Part shown: piece by piece, positions 10,979 through 22,064 of the stretch
Layout: each line of letters begins with the position of its first letter
Numbering within the stretch: the stretch's first letter is position 1
From: Curvularia sp. ZM96
Taxonomy: Eukaryota; Ascomycota; Dothideomycetes; Pleosporales; Pleosporaceae
Assembly: GCA_022457065.1 (NCBI GenBank)
Contig: JAJGBQ010000004.1
Coordinates: 3,596,001 to 3,660,000, forward strand
Direction of reading: 5' to 3'
Length of the DNA: 64,000 nt
Position numbers and translations under genes: made by a program
The notes under the pieces: generated by a model
Told to the model about the DNA's origin: nothing
Databases searched by the model: none
What the model saw: only the letters and a program-made list of their open reading frames with translations

Positions 10979-12120
10979 ATGCCTTCTCTTGCACTTGAAG
11001 CTGGCGCTACGGTCTTCGTGACGGGTGTCAATGGGTTGATCGGAAGCCATATCGCCGATCAATTGCTGAAGAGGGGATATAATGTACGAGGCGCAGTAAG
11101 AAATGCTGAGAAGCACAAGTACTTGACCGAGTACTTTGGTGAAAAGCACAAGAATGCCAAATTTGAGCTTGTCACTGTGCCTGATATGACTATCGAAGGA
11201 TGCTACGACGACTTCATGCAAGGTACATCGAACTCATCTCAAACCCAAACTAGTAAAGAACATAGCTAACTAACTTAACTACCAGGCATCGATGGCTTCA
11301 TCCACGTAGCCGCACCCATCAGTGAAAACGTCAGCCTCGATCTCGCCATCTCCATCGCCATCAACGGCGTTGTCAATGCCCTCAAAGCCTGCGCCAAAAC
11401 TCCCTCATGCAAACGCTTCGTCTTCACTTCCTCCTCCATCGCCGCCATCTCCCCTCGACCCAACGAGGTATTCTCAATCGACGAGAGCACCTACAACGAA
11501 GAATCGCTCAAGGTCCTAGACCCCGAAAATCCGAACAAAGGCGGTTTCAACATCTATGCCGCCATGAAGACTGCGTCTGAAAAAGCGGCGGCAAAGTGGA
11601 TGCAAGAGAACAAACCAGCCTTTGTCTTCAACTCTATCGTAAGTTGCATTCCCCCTCGAAAATCCGTGATTTCCCAAACCATACTGATATTGCAAAGCTA
11701 CCCAACGTAAACATCAGCGCCGTCCTCCTGCCAAAACAACAAGGTCTCCCCTCCACCATCGAATGGGCGTACATGGCCTGGACAGGCCAACACATCGAAA
11801 TATTCACAGCATTCGCTGGCCCACAATGGTATGTCCACACGGTCGACTGTGCACTGCTGCACGTTGCAGCTTTGATCTACAGTGATGTGGATTCCGAGCG
11901 CTTGTTTGCATTTGCGGAGCCTTGGAGTTATAATAAGATGATGGATATTTGGCGGAAGATGTATCCGCAGAGGAAGTTTGCGGAGAATATTGAGGGGTTG
12001 GGCGAGGATAGGATGAAGGTGCCGAATCAGAGGGCGGAGGAGTTATTGAAGAGGGTCAAGGGAGCTGGATGGGACAGTTTGGAGAAGGGGTTGAAGGAAA
12101 TGAGTGAGCAATGGGAGTGA
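10979..12120 (+). CDS. Extended SDR: NAD(P)H-dependent aldehyde/ketone reductase, dihydroflavonol reductase-like
   Basis: Three exons, 10979-11222, 11286-11638 and 11698-12120, give 339 residues. The nucleotide-binding motif TGVNGLIGSHIADQLL begins at residue 15. The catalytic Ser lies in FVFTSSSIAA and the Y-x-x-x-K pair in FNIYAAMKTASE. These are the marks of extended short-chain dehydrogenases of the dihydroflavonol-4-reductase / cinnamoyl-CoA reductase / Gre2 type, which reduce carbonyl groups with NADPH. Both introns are 59-63 nt with GTACAT and GTAAGT donors, and the frame is kept across them. The neighbours do not point to a pathway, so the substrate is unknown. The reading frame could also begin 12 nt upstream only with a TTG, so the ATG is preferred. 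Confidence 0.85.
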
Positions 12121-12882
12121 GATGGGCTGTATGGTGTAGCGATAGATTGTAGAAGGCGGAGTCTTTGCCATGTGTTACGAGAGGAGTTATGGTTTCAAGA
12201 TCAATGATGTATGTTTTGTTGCTTTGAGCTCTGTTCCATTCATCTTTACGGGAGCAAAAGGTAATACCTAGAGCTCCTTTCAGGACTCTAGGTAGATATA
12301 CTCCGACAATCTTTCATCTCCCAAGACATTCTTTCCCTCCTTCCCTCGCTTAAATTTGAAGTATGTCCGAATCACACACCAAGTCACATGACCCAGATCC
12401 AGTCACCCCCTCACACATCGGACCCAGAAAAGAGAACCTCCCGCGTAGAAAATACCTGCTGCAGAATATGCGGGAGCATAATAAACAAATTCAAGGCTGG
12501 TGTTTAAATAACTCGCCAAGCACCCAAGATGATTCGTGGAGAAAAATACCACCGGGCGGAAGTCCAGCGAGTCATCGACTTGGCATAGCGCCTCCACATC
12601 TTGGGGTACATTCGCTTCGATCTACGCCAAGCACATTACAAGACCCAGCCCAGTACTATCATTCACGGAAACAATTTGAATACGAGTTCCTCCGCTGGCT
12701 TGGGAGGTTGTGGCGCTGGGGAACAGTATGGGGAAGGGGATGCTAGGGTCTTGGTTGCAGCGACATAGTATACCGAAAAGGGCTTGAGTCGAGTTTGGAT
12801 ACGGGGTTGCGGATGGAAAGTACGCGTGATGGCAACGGCTGGCCAGATGTCTGGCTGGGCGTATTAGAAGGAAAGAGAAAGG
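12121..12882. other. Intergenic region between reductase and pectate lyase
   Basis: This holds the 3' end of the reductase transcript and the upstream region of the pectate lyase. A 127-codon ORF at 12363-12746 has no recognisable features and I do not annotate it as a gene. Confidence 0.45.
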
Positions 12883-12890
12883 TATAAATA
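12883..12890 (+). promoter_or_regulatory. TATA box of the pectate lyase gene
   Basis: TATAAATA lies 123 bp upstream of the ATG at 13013, a plausible distance for a strongly inducible fungal gene with a leader of about 90 nt. Confidence 0.6.
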
Positions 12891-13012
12891 CTGGATATAC
12901 TGTGTGATAGATAGAACACCTCTTTTCCTGTACTGCTGCCAAGTACAATTGAAGTCGAACAAGCAATATTGAGAGCTTAGTTGACATTTCCCCTCAGCTG
13001 TAATCACCAAAG

Positions 13013-14040
13013 ATGAAATTCTCTACCTCGGCGATTCTCCCCCTTCTACCTGCGCTCTCCGCGGCAGCAGTCATCCCCCGCCAGAATGGCGATGGAGCCC
13101 AAGGCGGTGCAGACTCAACTCAAGGTGATCTTGGAGCACGACCTCCTCCCCGCTTCCCATTTCCAGTCACAAAGTTCCCTGTTCCTACGGAGACTGTCGT
13201 GCTCACAGAGGCCATGTACATTCTTCCAGGGCAAGTGTTTGACGGGCAAATGAAGCGATACGAGCGTGTGGAGGGCAGCTGCAGTGAACAAGCTGAGGGA
13301 ACCGACGCGGACGCTGTGTTCAACTTGCTTCCCGGTGCTACCATCAGAAATGTGGTAATTGGAAAACACCAGAGCGAGGGCATCCATGCTCTTGGTGATG
13401 CTTGGGTCGAAAACGGTACGAGTACAATCCCGAGCGTGAATAACTTGCTAACCTACGTCGTAACAGTCTGGTGGGAAGACGTCTGCGAAGACGCCTTAAC
13501 ATCCAAAGGTCTAAATACGCAGCTTCGTGTCATTGGCGGAGGTGCACGCAATGCAACAGACAAAATCTTCCAGGACAACTCGCTGGGAGGAAAGTTCAAC
13601 ATCACTGGCTTCTATGCCGAGAACTTTGGTACCTTTTACCAATCCTGTGGCAACTGTCTCAACCAGGCAAAACGCAATGTCACCATTCAGAACGTCGTTG
13701 CTATAAAAGGTACACGGATGGGTATAGTAAGTTGAAAGCTCCGTTATACCGATGATTCGGCTTAACGATGGTATAGATCAACCCCAACTACGGCGACGAA
13801 TACCGTATCAAGGACTCGCAGGTGGCAGACGTTGAGCGCTACGTCGACAAGGAGATTGGAAATAATGTTCAGACAGTTCCGTATACTGTTGGAACTGGCC
13901 CCGATGAAAAGTATGCGCTGTACAACCTGACACGCGACCATATCACCGAATTTGAGGGGAAGATACTGAATCAGTATGTCCCGGAGGAGCCATATGAGTG
14001 GCTTGGTGCCTACTGGAAAGATGGCACCGGTCAAATTTGA
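13013..14040 (+). CDS. Secreted pectate lyase, polysaccharide lyase family 3
   Basis: Exons 13013-13415, 13467-13726 and 13777-14040 give 308 residues. A signal peptide covers about residues 1-19 (MKFSTSAILPLLPALSAAA). A Gly/Pro-rich linker ending FPFPVTKFPVPTETVVL leads to the beta-helix domain. The domain shows NLLPGATIRNVVIG and, across intron 1, NVWWEDVCEDALTSKG, the most typical PL3 segment with the Asp cluster that binds calcium. It continues with VIGGGARNATDKIFQ and AENFGTFYQSCGNC. PL3 enzymes cleave de-esterified homogalacturonan by beta-elimination outside the cell. Intron 1 (51 nt) is in frame and open. Expression is probably substrate-induced, given the TATA box. An alternative name would be pectate lyase PlyE or PelA type. 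Confidence 0.93.
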
Positions 14041-14631
14041 GATTTAGTAGCGGAAGAGATGATGAGTGGTGCTTATTTGAAATGGTAGAGTGATGATAGT
14101 ACCAAAGCCCTTTACCTTAATTGACTAGCCGACAACTTGGTGCGAGTTCGTCAATTCGGACCATGTCAAAGTCTTTAGTGGGCATGCAGAAATAAATTCT
14201 CTAGAGCGAAAGATCTAAGATCTAATTTTCTGATGGATTCATGATTGATGATGTAGAGTTCCTTTAGTCAGGAACAGTATGCGGTCTTGGCACAGCTGTG
14301 AGAGTGCGGCTGCAAAATTCGAGATAGCAACCCGAGTGCATTCTCAAACATACTGTGAGATTTGAAAGGAGTCCTATTTTGTTTATCAAGGAAGAGTGCG
14401 AAACTATGCGGGTGACGAGATGATAAACTCAAGATGCAGCTGCTTCGTCGAGTACATTGTAGTGGTTGAGTGGCTCGTGCACGTCAATCCCTGCAACTCT
14501 AGCTTCGCTTAGATTTTGCCCACCCACGATCACTCTGAGCCTCCCGCCAGCGACAACTCCGTCTCGACGCCCAACCCAGCTCTTCCGCATACCGACCGAC
14601 CGACTCCCGTCAAAATACACAACCGCACATA
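14041..14631. other. Intergenic region
   Basis: This holds the 3' untranslated DNA of the pectate lyase and the promoter of the RPS28 gene. No ORF with recognisable features is present, and no repeat beyond a short aagatctaagatct duplication near 14210. Confidence 0.45.
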
Positions 14632-14988
14632 ATGGATTCAGCTAAGGCTCCCGTCAAGCTCGTCAAGGTCACCCGTGTCCTTGGCCGAACCGGTACGCGA
14701 AATTTGCGAAATTTGTTGCAGAGAGGGCGCATGGGAGATGTGCACGGCGCAAAGTGAGAGAATAGCAGGCTGACGACGGTCCTTACAGGCTCCCGTGGTG
14801 GTGTCACCCAGTGCCGTGTCGAGTTCATGGACGACCAGACCCGTTCTATCATCCGTAACGTCAAGGGCCCAGGTACGCTCGCCTGCCCGCTTACCGCCGT
14901 CGTGTCGTAGCTAACCCTATACACAGTCCGCGAGAACGACATTCTCTGCCTGCTCGAGTCCGAACGTGAGGCCAGGCGTCTGCGATAA
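14632..14988 (+). CDS. RPS28: 40S ribosomal protein S28 (eS28)
   Basis: Three small exons, 14632-14692, 14789-14872 and 14927-14988, encode 68 residues. The first exon gives MDSAKAPVKLVKVTRVLGRT. The second gives SRGGVTQCRVEFMDDQTRSI and IRNVKGP, and the third VRENDILCLLESEREARRLR, the canonical C terminus. This is an almost invariant ribosomal protein of the small subunit head near the mRNA exit. Both introns are phase 1 with GTACGC donors, and are 96 and 54 nt long. The gene is easy to miss because each exon is short. Length matches the family exactly. Confidence 0.96.
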
Positions 14989-16349
14989 GCGCTCAAACTC
15001 TGGGGGGAAAGGGAAGCGGCATTTCATTCGGTTACCGGAGTTCTTTGCGAAAGCTATGGGCATCTATACGGACTTCACGAGGATGGACAAAATGATGGCG
15101 TAGTGTTCTTGCAGCGCCGCGGAGGGATGTGGCAGATATATGGGAGATGTGATCACGACTGATATCAAAGAGTCTGGGCTCTCCCTGAATGAATCCAAAA
15201 CTACCAACTCCCAATGTCCTTGGGCTAGTGATGCATCGTAGCTGTTCTGGGTTTAGTACGAGAGTTGTGTGTTTGGAAGCTGATACGCCTAGTCGTTGTC
15301 CTCTTCATTGCTACATGCCGAGAACGCTACTTGACCGAACGATCCGATTGACACGCAGACAGACTTCGTGCCCAACCCGCCTTTTGTTGGAACAGTAAAT
15401 ACCTGACAACGGTGATTGAACGTAGTCGATGTTCTACACCAGGGAGCATTGGACGAAACCGGAGGCAGTAATCCTTGCACTAGCATGGTGCTTCAGTCAC
15501 TCTTCATGCTAAGAGCTTGCTGCTAGTCAAGACTCAGTCTGACTATGAGTCTTTTTCACGACCAATCGCTCCTCTACTTTCGTACCGCTATGCTCTTGCC
15601 CCTCCAGATCAACACAGCAGATCTACGGTCAGGACAACGCGAGACCATGGAATTGTAAAAAGCTTATGGAGCATATTTGTAAGATCCGAAGGCGAGACAC
15701 GCCTTAACTCTCTCGACAAATACCCCGCTAGCTGTACTAGCTAGCTCCAGCCTACTTTTCAACTTTGGGTTAGCCCATTCACTACGCTGATGTCTACAAA
15801 GGCTATTTAGGACACACTTCCATATGAATGCCACTATCTACTCCAGGTCTATCCTCTGCAAGGTAACAATCCGGCATTCCCACTAATCTCGAGGTAAACA
15901 AACGCAAAGTTGGCAAGTACCAAGGTCGATGAGGTCTGGTCCAGTCTCTCTGTGAACTATCATCATACGAAGAAAACATGCTGCACATTGAAGAACATAA
16001 GACGGTTAATGCTGAAGTTATCTACGCATCGATTTGGTGAGCACATATCTAGAAATGAATAGATCTGACTTGAGGTTTGCAAGCATGTCCATACTTGGCT
16101 CGTTTGTAGGACAAACGAACAGTGAGCGGGTAGTCCAGCGCGTAAACACTCTCAACATGACCTGATTTTACTTGAACAATACAGAGAACAACTCTCAACT
16201 TCAAGTCCATGTTTCCGCAGACGAAGGCATTCGCAGTACGTGACGCCGGCAGCGCCTCCAGCAGGTCTACAGTCTCTCACAGCTTCTTCATCTACCATTA
16301 TATTAATCTACAACAGTAATCCAACGATTCCCTACACCAGTCACTCAAT
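14989..16349. other. Intergenic region
   Basis: This 1.36 kb separates RPS28 from the gene at 16350. ORFs are short and lack domains or codon coherence. I recognise no transposon or RNA gene. Confidence 0.45.
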
Positions 16350-17541
16350 ATGGCGCATCAAAACCACCAGTCTACATTTGCCTCTGACCCCTTCTGTGAC
16401 CCGGCAGACGAGGAATGGGTTGAGCTCGACGCCTCACGCATCGCGCGCACCTTCATCGCATCCTTTCGCGATCCCACGCTTCAAACCCCCAATAACAGCC
16501 CCAAAAAATACCAAAGTGCACTATCTCGTCTCACAGACACTCTAAGCACTCTGCTTTCCCCTCGCGGCACACCCGCCTCAGCCTCAGCCTCTGAAGAGGA
16601 AAACACGCAGGCCAAACTCTCTAACCTCCAAAACCCATACTACACCTCCCCTTCCCACGATCTCTGCGACACCATCATGCGTCCCTTCTTCCTCCGAGGC
16701 TCGCATTTCTTCCGTAACAACACCTGGCCACGACACATGCACGTCATCGACCTGGGTGCCTACTTTGCGTCCGCCGACCCTCTCGTGCAAGCAGCTAGTC
16801 CGCGGCTTTGTGACGCCGTAGCTACGGTGCTAAGTCACACTAGCGCAGAATGTGTAGAGAGCTTTTTGGACGTTAGGGTAAGGGAGTTTGTGTACAAGAG
16901 GGAAGTCGAGGGGAGGAAAGGGGGAAATGTGGTTATTGTACGAAGGGAGGGGAATAGTATCGTCGTAAGTAACATGTTTTTAGTACATCTACCTGCCTCT
17001 GATGCAAAGGTGTCTTGGATTCTTTTAGACTGACAATAAGGAGGCAGGATGTTATCGCGACTCAGGCTTCTCGCTGCAGTGGAGCTTGTACGTAAGGGCT
17101 CGGTTTAATGCGCTGGGAGAATGGTTCGATGAGTTTGCGGCGCCGGGGCCGGGCGTCACACCGGTTGTAGATGGGGGTGTGAGGTGGAATGCGTTCGTGC
17201 CATTGAGGACCACATCAGCTGAGGGGAAAGGTGTTGGTTCGGAGCCCCACACTGCGTGTCAAGATGGTAGTGGTGGCGGTCAGACGCCCCGCAGGATAGC
17301 ACTTTCGGAGTGGAAAGAGAGGGAGGGTGAGAAAGGCGAGTGGGAGAATGATGGCGTCTGTCCGCGTGATCCCAAGTTTGCGCTGTACCAGAGCAGGGTG
17401 CTTGCACGGTATCTGGTGTGGGATATCTGGGTCAGATTGGAAAGAAGGTATGATTGTAAGGCGCTGTGGGAGGCTGATGGAGAGGTCGAAGAGGTTAGGT
17501 TGATGAGCTTACTTGTTGGGTTTGGGCATGATGAAGATTAA
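16350..17541 (+). CDS. Unrecognised protein, 375 residues
   Basis: Exons 16350-16964 and 17029-17541 join in phase 0 across a 64-nt intron (GTAAGT donor, TTTTAG acceptor). I do not recognise a named domain. Visible segments are SRIARTFIASFRDPTLQ, PYYTSPSHDLCDTIMRPFFL, RHMHVIDLGAYFASADPL, and after the intron GFSLQWSLYVRARFNALGEW and KFALYQSRVLARYLVWDIWV. The alternation of hydrophobic and charged residues and the conserved-looking Trp-rich stretches suggest a folded cytosolic protein. No signal peptide or membrane segment is apparent. The frame continuity over the intron supports a real gene. A role cannot be assigned. Confidence 0.7.
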
Positions 17542-17805
17542 ACAGATGTCACGTGAGCAGTAGGGGCAGAAAGATGGAAAAATTGTTAAAAAAAGACTTT
17601 TCTTGAATTCCAGCAAGACTATCTTAGCTAAAGAAACAACAAGAGTCCATAGGACCTTTTTTATCTCTCGTATAGGCAAGGAAAATTTCTAACTCGTTAA
17701 ATCTATAATGCAAGCAATAACGCTATGCAAGGATATATCGACCCAAAAAAACGCCATAGAAATGCGACAAAGGAAAAGGTTGCTCATCATGTCAACATCA
17801 AGCCT

Positions 17806-19308
17806 CTAAGCAATGGCAGAGACACCGCCCTCCTGCATGACAGGATTGATCTTCTCGTCAAACTTGAACTTGAAGTCCTCGCCGAGCTCCTTCTTGATGG
17901 CAGTCTGAACAGCCTCAAGGACGTTCTTGAAGACACCGAACGAGGCTGGGTTGTTCTCATCGTTGTCGCCGCCCTGGAAGACACCAGTGCGGACCAAGCA
18001 AGTGTTCCAGCCGTACATGTTACCACCGATGATGTCGGAAGCTGGGTTGTCACCAATCATGTAGATGTGAGCAGGCAGCTTCTCCTCGTTGTGGATGGTC
18101 TCCATCCAGCTGGCAATGACCTCGTCGGCGTACTTGTAGGTGGCCAACTCGGGCTTACCGTAGACAACACGCTCAAGCTCAACGCCAGTGAGCGACTTGT
18201 ACATGGCCTCGAGACCGATACGGAAGGCACCCTGGGACATGCGGGGGAAGGGGTGCTCGGTGGGGCAGAGCATGTCACCCTGGGAGAAGTAGATGGGGAT
18301 GCGCTGGGAGACGGGGTCCTTGGCCCTGGTTCCCAGACGACCGTTCTCAGACTGGAGGAGATCCATGATGATTTGGATGTCGGTGGCGTAGTCACGGCTG
18401 TCAGAGAAGACCATGATAGCCTCGATGTTGGTCTTGGTGAAATCGCGAGGGCGAGAGGTCTTGCGCTCTTCCTCGGTGAAGACACGGTAAGGAGCAATGG
18501 TAGGGTCCCAAGCAACAATGTCGTTGGGCACGACGATGTCCTCGAAGCCATACTGCTCAGCGACCTCACGACACTTGTAGCCCTCACCACCAACGACGAG
18601 GACAGTCTTGTAGTACTCGGCCAGAGCACGCATGGGAGTGTGCGACTGGATGAACTGCTCGGTGGAGATGGGGTTGTGGAGGATCTTGGAGAGTTGGTCG
18701 ACACGAGCCTGCTCAGGCTTACCGGAACCGTTGGTAAGGAAGATGTGTGGGATCTTGATGCCGAGCTCGTTGTCTCCGTTCAAGATCTCAAGGACCCGCT
18801 GGCCCTCGGGGATGAGACGGTCACCGTGGACGAGGACACCGTCAATGTCGAAGACGAAAGCCATGTCCTTGGCAGCCTGGACCTTCTCGCCAGCAAGGTC
18901 CTGAAGCTGAGCAGCGATGATGTCGCGAGATGGCTGGATGGCGGGCATGCCGGGACGCTTGGCGGCACCGGGGCCATCAGGGTAGTGTACAGAGGACAAC
19001 CTCGACTGCCTCTTGGAGCGAGGAATGGGCAGTGAGGTACCGAAAGAGTTGCGGGATCCTCTCCTGTCCTTCATGGAAGGAGAGAGGGAGAGGTTGTGCA
19101 TGTAGTTTGTGGTATCAGCAATGGCGCTGCGGGTTGCTGGGACCTCGATGGCGTTGGCGGTGCCATCATCGTGGGCATCACCAGGGATAGGAAGCTCGCT
19201 GCTTCCAACAGCGAGGTTGGAGGCTGACTGAGTGCCGTTGGTGTTGGACTTGGTCTGGGTGAGAGGAGAGCCAGCCAACTCCTTGTCGTCAAAAGCTGAA
19301 GGAGACAT
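17806..19308 (-). CDS. HAD-superfamily IIA hydrolase, CECR5/HDHD5 family
   Basis: A single exon of 500 residues. The open frame extends 25 codons further upstream, but only from a TTG, so the ATG at 19308 is chosen. Residues 1 to about 125 are Ser/Pro/Arg-rich and probably disordered. HAD motif I is FVFDIDGVLVHGDRLIPEG near residue 125, with the Asp nucleophile and the DxD pair. HAD motif II is HIFLTNGSGKPEQAR. Motif III and the metal site are YGKPELATYKYAD and IYMIGDNPASDIIGGNMYGW, near the C terminus. This matches the CECR5 subfamily (human HDHD5, yeast YKR070W), predicted mitochondrial phosphatases of unknown substrate. The N-terminal region is longer than in yeast. A 436-codon antisense frame (17725-19035) is a codon-bias shadow. 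Confidence 0.9.
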   Translation of the reverse strand: MSPSAFDDKELAGSPLTQTKSNTNGTQSASNLAVGSSELPIPGDAHDDGTANAIEVPATRSAIADTTNYMHNLSLSPSMKDRRGSRNSFGTSLPIPRSKRQSRLSSVHYPDGPGAAKRPGMPAIQPSRDIIAAQLQDLAGEKVQAAKDMAFVFDIDGVLVHGDRLIPEGQRVLEILNGDNELGIKIPHIFLTNGSGKPEQARVDQLSKILHNPISTEQFIQSHTPMRALAEYYKTVLVVGGEGYKCREVAEQYGFEDIVVPNDIVAWDPTIAPYRVFTEEERKTSRPRDFTKTNIEAIMVFSDSRDYATDIQIIMDLLQSENGRLGTRAKDPVSQRIPIYFSQGDMLCPTEHPFPRMSQGAFRIGLEAMYKSLTGVELERVVYGKPELATYKYADEVIASWMETIHNEEKLPAHIYMIGDNPASDIIGGNMYGWNTCLVRTGVFQGGDNDENNPASFGVFKNVLEAVQTAIKKELGEDFKFKFDEKINPVMQEGGVSAIA

Positions 19309-20617
19309 GATGACGGATGGGTTATGCAGAGGTGATGTAAAAATGGTATATCCAATGCAAAAAGTAGTAAGTAGTAGTATCAAGCTTCACAGAAGCTAGA
19401 TATGAGACAGTGAGTGAAGATGTGGAGATGAGTGGAAGTGAAGAGGCAACCTCAGGGTCCTGGGGGAGGGGCTATATATCATCATCTCTTGCATGGAGAG
19501 CAGGACTGGTAGACGCCAGATAGCACCGTCATTTGCCAGTAACAGTGTTCAGAGTTTCGAAGCAGCTCTGCACTATCCCGGGTTAGGCCGAGGACACCAG
19601 CCCAAGAGTGGCATGCAATGGGTTCAACAAGTATCTCTGTACCCACAATACGACATCATCATCATACAGCAGACGCCCGTGCAGCGCAGCGCTAGGGGAT
19701 GAGTTTGCCAGACCAGAGAATGAGAACTGGATACCGTCACCGCCGGAATGAGGCCGAAAACTGGGGACTGATAGGGTTCGCGAGACGTGAGTCGCCACAA
19801 CACCTGGAAACATGGCTGTATACGTCTCGGCTATGCCGTGAAAGCTTAGCGCAGAGCCTCAGGCAACCGGAAACAGCGCGCGGCCGGAAGAGGACGCAGA
19901 CGCTCACCGCCGGCGAAAGGGGCATGGCGCGCGTGTGAGTGTGTCGACATGTGGGAATTCGAGTAGAGACGTGCGCACCGGGAGCGAGGATGGTACAGGG
20001 AGTGTCATGTCGCAGTGACGAAGGATGTGCGCGCGTCGCCGAATTAGGGCGAAGGCAGCGTAGGCGAGTGGCTGGAGAGACAGAGCCGCACCAGCCGAGC
20101 ACGTTATGCTTTACAGCGTCGGCAAAACTGCCACCTGAAGCCTTGGACGGCGGCCCGTGCAGTGGACCCTGGAGATCCACCCTCGACGTCATGGCGGCCA
20201 GCAACTGACAACACCACCAGCAAACGTGAAACTGTTGGATGGCACTACAGCGACGAGTTTTCGCAATGGGACCGATGCTGCGAAATACCACCGCGATCGG
20301 GTAGAGACGGCTGCGCCCACGGCCCTGCGTCGACTCTCCTCCTGGGCCCTGGGTGGTGCCAGCAGCGGGTGCCAGCTGGCGCCGAGCCATGATGATGACA
20401 GAGGGCGAGGGGAGCTCAGAAAATTCAGTGCCAGCCAGGCGGTGCTCGATATATGTAGCCCTGCACGCCCGCGGCGCGTTGCTGCTGTTTAGATAGCATA
20501 CTTCCACCCTATTGTGACCTTTTGGCATCTGCACCAACCACCACCACCACCACCACCTCCTCCCCAACTCGTTTCCTCTCTTCATCCACTGCACATACAC
20601 ACACACATACCGCAATC
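19309..20617. other. Divergent upstream region of the HAD hydrolase and aldo-keto reductase
   Basis: This 1.3 kb contains both promoters. A run of CCA repeats (about 20536-20562) and a CA-rich tract (about 20590-20610) lie in the reductase leader. The antisense frame at 19737-20615 includes a poly-Trp stretch made by the CCA repeat and is not a gene. Confidence 0.5.
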
Positions 20618-21607
20618 ATGGCACCTCTCGCCAACCAGAAGACCTTCAAGCTCTACAACGGCGTCACCATACCCGCCGTCGGCTTCGGCACCTTCGCCAG
20701 TGAGGGCGCGTCCGGCGAGACCTACGCCGCCGTCACCACCGCGCTCAAGACGGGCTACCGACACCTCGACTGCGCCTGGTTCTACCAGAACGAGGAGGAA
20801 GTTGGCGCTGCTGTGCGCGACTTTCTCAAGGAGAACCCCAGCGTCACCCGCAAGGATCTCTTCATCTGCACAAAAGTCTGGAACCACCTCCACGAGCCCG
20901 ACGAGGTCAAATGGAGCTTCAACAGCAGCCTGACCAAGCTCGGCATGGACTACATTGACGCTTTCCTCGTCCACTGGCCCATTGCCGCTGAGAGCGACGA
21001 CAATCACATGCCCAAGCTCGGCCCGGACGGCAAGTACATCATCAAGAAGGACCTGACGGAGAACCCAGAGCCAACATGGCGCGCCATGGAGGAGATCTAC
21101 AACTCAGGCAAGGCTAAGTCGATCGGCGTCTCCAACTGGACCATTGACGGCCTCAAGAAGCTGCTCAGCTTCGCCAAAGTCAAGCCTATGATCAACCAGA
21201 TCGAAGTCCACCCCTTCCTCCCCAACACGGAGCTCATCAAGTTCTGCCAGGATCACGATATCTTGGTTGCCGCCTATTCGCCCCTCGGCTCGCAGAACCA
21301 GGTCCCCAGCACCGGCGAAAAGGTTCGCACCAACGCCAAACTCAACGAGGTCGCCCAGCGCAGCGGCCACGATCTCGCTCAGGTCCTGCTTGCATGGGGC
21401 CTCCAGCGTGGTTACGTCGTCCTGCCCAAGAGCTCCACCCCCAAGCGCATCGAGAGCAACTGGCTCATCCCCGAGCTCAGCAAGGAGGACTTTGAAGCCG
21501 TCGAGGAGGTTGCACGCGGCAGACACACTCGCTTCGTCAACATGAAGGACACCTTTGGCTACGACGTCTGGCCAGAGGAGACCGACGGCGGTGAGCTCAA
21601 GGCTTAG
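20618..21607 (+). CDS. Aldo-keto reductase, NADP-dependent (glycerol dehydrogenase / aldehyde reductase type)
   Basis: An intron-free gene of 329 residues. The catalytic tetrad is visible: Asp51 and Tyr56 in YRHLDCAWFYQNEEEVG, Lys86 in FICTKVWNH, and His119 in AFLVHWPI. The NADP-binding loop is GYVVLPKSSTPKRIESN, with the Lys and Arg that hold the 2'-phosphate. Other family marks are GVSNWTIDGLKKLL and INQIEVHPFLPNTELIKFC. The protein reduces aldehydes or ketones to alcohols with NADPH in the cytosol. Relatives in fungi include glycerol dehydrogenases and xylose-type reductases; which one cannot be settled from sequence alone. The ATG at 20618 is chosen because the upstream frame is the CCA/CA-rich leader. 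Confidence 0.92.
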   Translation: MAPLANQKTFKLYNGVTIPAVGFGTFASEGASGETYAAVTTALKTGYRHLDCAWFYQNEEEVGAAVRDFLKENPSVTRKDLFICTKVWNHLHEPDEVKWSFNSSLTKLGMDYIDAFLVHWPIAAESDDNHMPKLGPDGKYIIKKDLTENPEPTWRAMEEIYNSGKAKSIGVSNWTIDGLKKLLSFAKVKPMINQIEVHPFLPNTELIKFCQDHDILVAAYSPLGSQNQVPSTGEKVRTNAKLNEVAQRSGHDLAQVLLAWGLQRGYVVLPKSSTPKRIESNWLIPELSKEDFEAVEEVARGRHTRFVNMKDTFGYDVWPEETDGGELKA

Positions 21608-22064
21608 AGGGAGAAAGTGGGGTAAACCATTATTCCCAACGACAATCATGATGACATGGCATTTTTTCCAACACCCTTTGTGTTTATTTTAGCGATACCA
21701 TACAAAAAAGAAAGTCTTCTATAGACTAATGTAGAATAGAATCATGGAATATCGATTTAAACCAATTTGAGCTTCGTCTCTAGCAGACCTTGCACAACAC
21801 GGAATCATATTTCTGCTATTAGCAATGGGCCGTAATGTTATGACGATGTGGTGATAAAAGTGTGCGTGAACCCAAGTGCTTTCCCCGCACAGACGGCCAA
21901 ACTTCGGTGCACTATCCTGAAAGGTCCGGCCTGGTCCTTCAGGCCTGCCAATATGACATCTGCCAAACTCCCGGAAACGGGAAGACGTGTGAGCTGATCA
22001 CAGCTTGCACCTTGGTAACGATGAATAATCTTTTCTTTGCTCTTCCTTTCTTTCCAAGGAACCC
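21608..22064. other. Convergent intergenic spacer
   Basis: These 457 bp separate the 3' ends of the aldo-keto reductase and of the next gene on the opposite strand. They presumably hold both terminators and polyadenylation signals. Nothing else is seen. Confidence 0.5.

Noticed and set aside
12363..12746. A 127-codon ORF between the reductase and pectate lyase
   Set aside because: No domain, no signal peptide, and its end runs into the promoter region of the pectate lyase.
8308..15000. A possible secondary-metabolite or pectin-use gene cluster (oxidase, SDR, pectate lyase)
   Set aside because: There is no synthase, transporter or pathway regulator, RPS28 follows directly, and the enzymes have no shared substrate.
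17725..19035. A 436-codon ORF on the plus strand
   Set aside because: It lies wholly antisense to the CECR5-type HAD gene, which has clear motifs. Its Leu/Val/Asp-rich sequence is the mirror of strong codon bias.
19737..20615. A 292-codon minus-strand ORF with a run of Trp
   Set aside because: The Trp run is the antisense of a CCA repeat in the leader of the aldo-keto reductase; no domain and no sensible composition.
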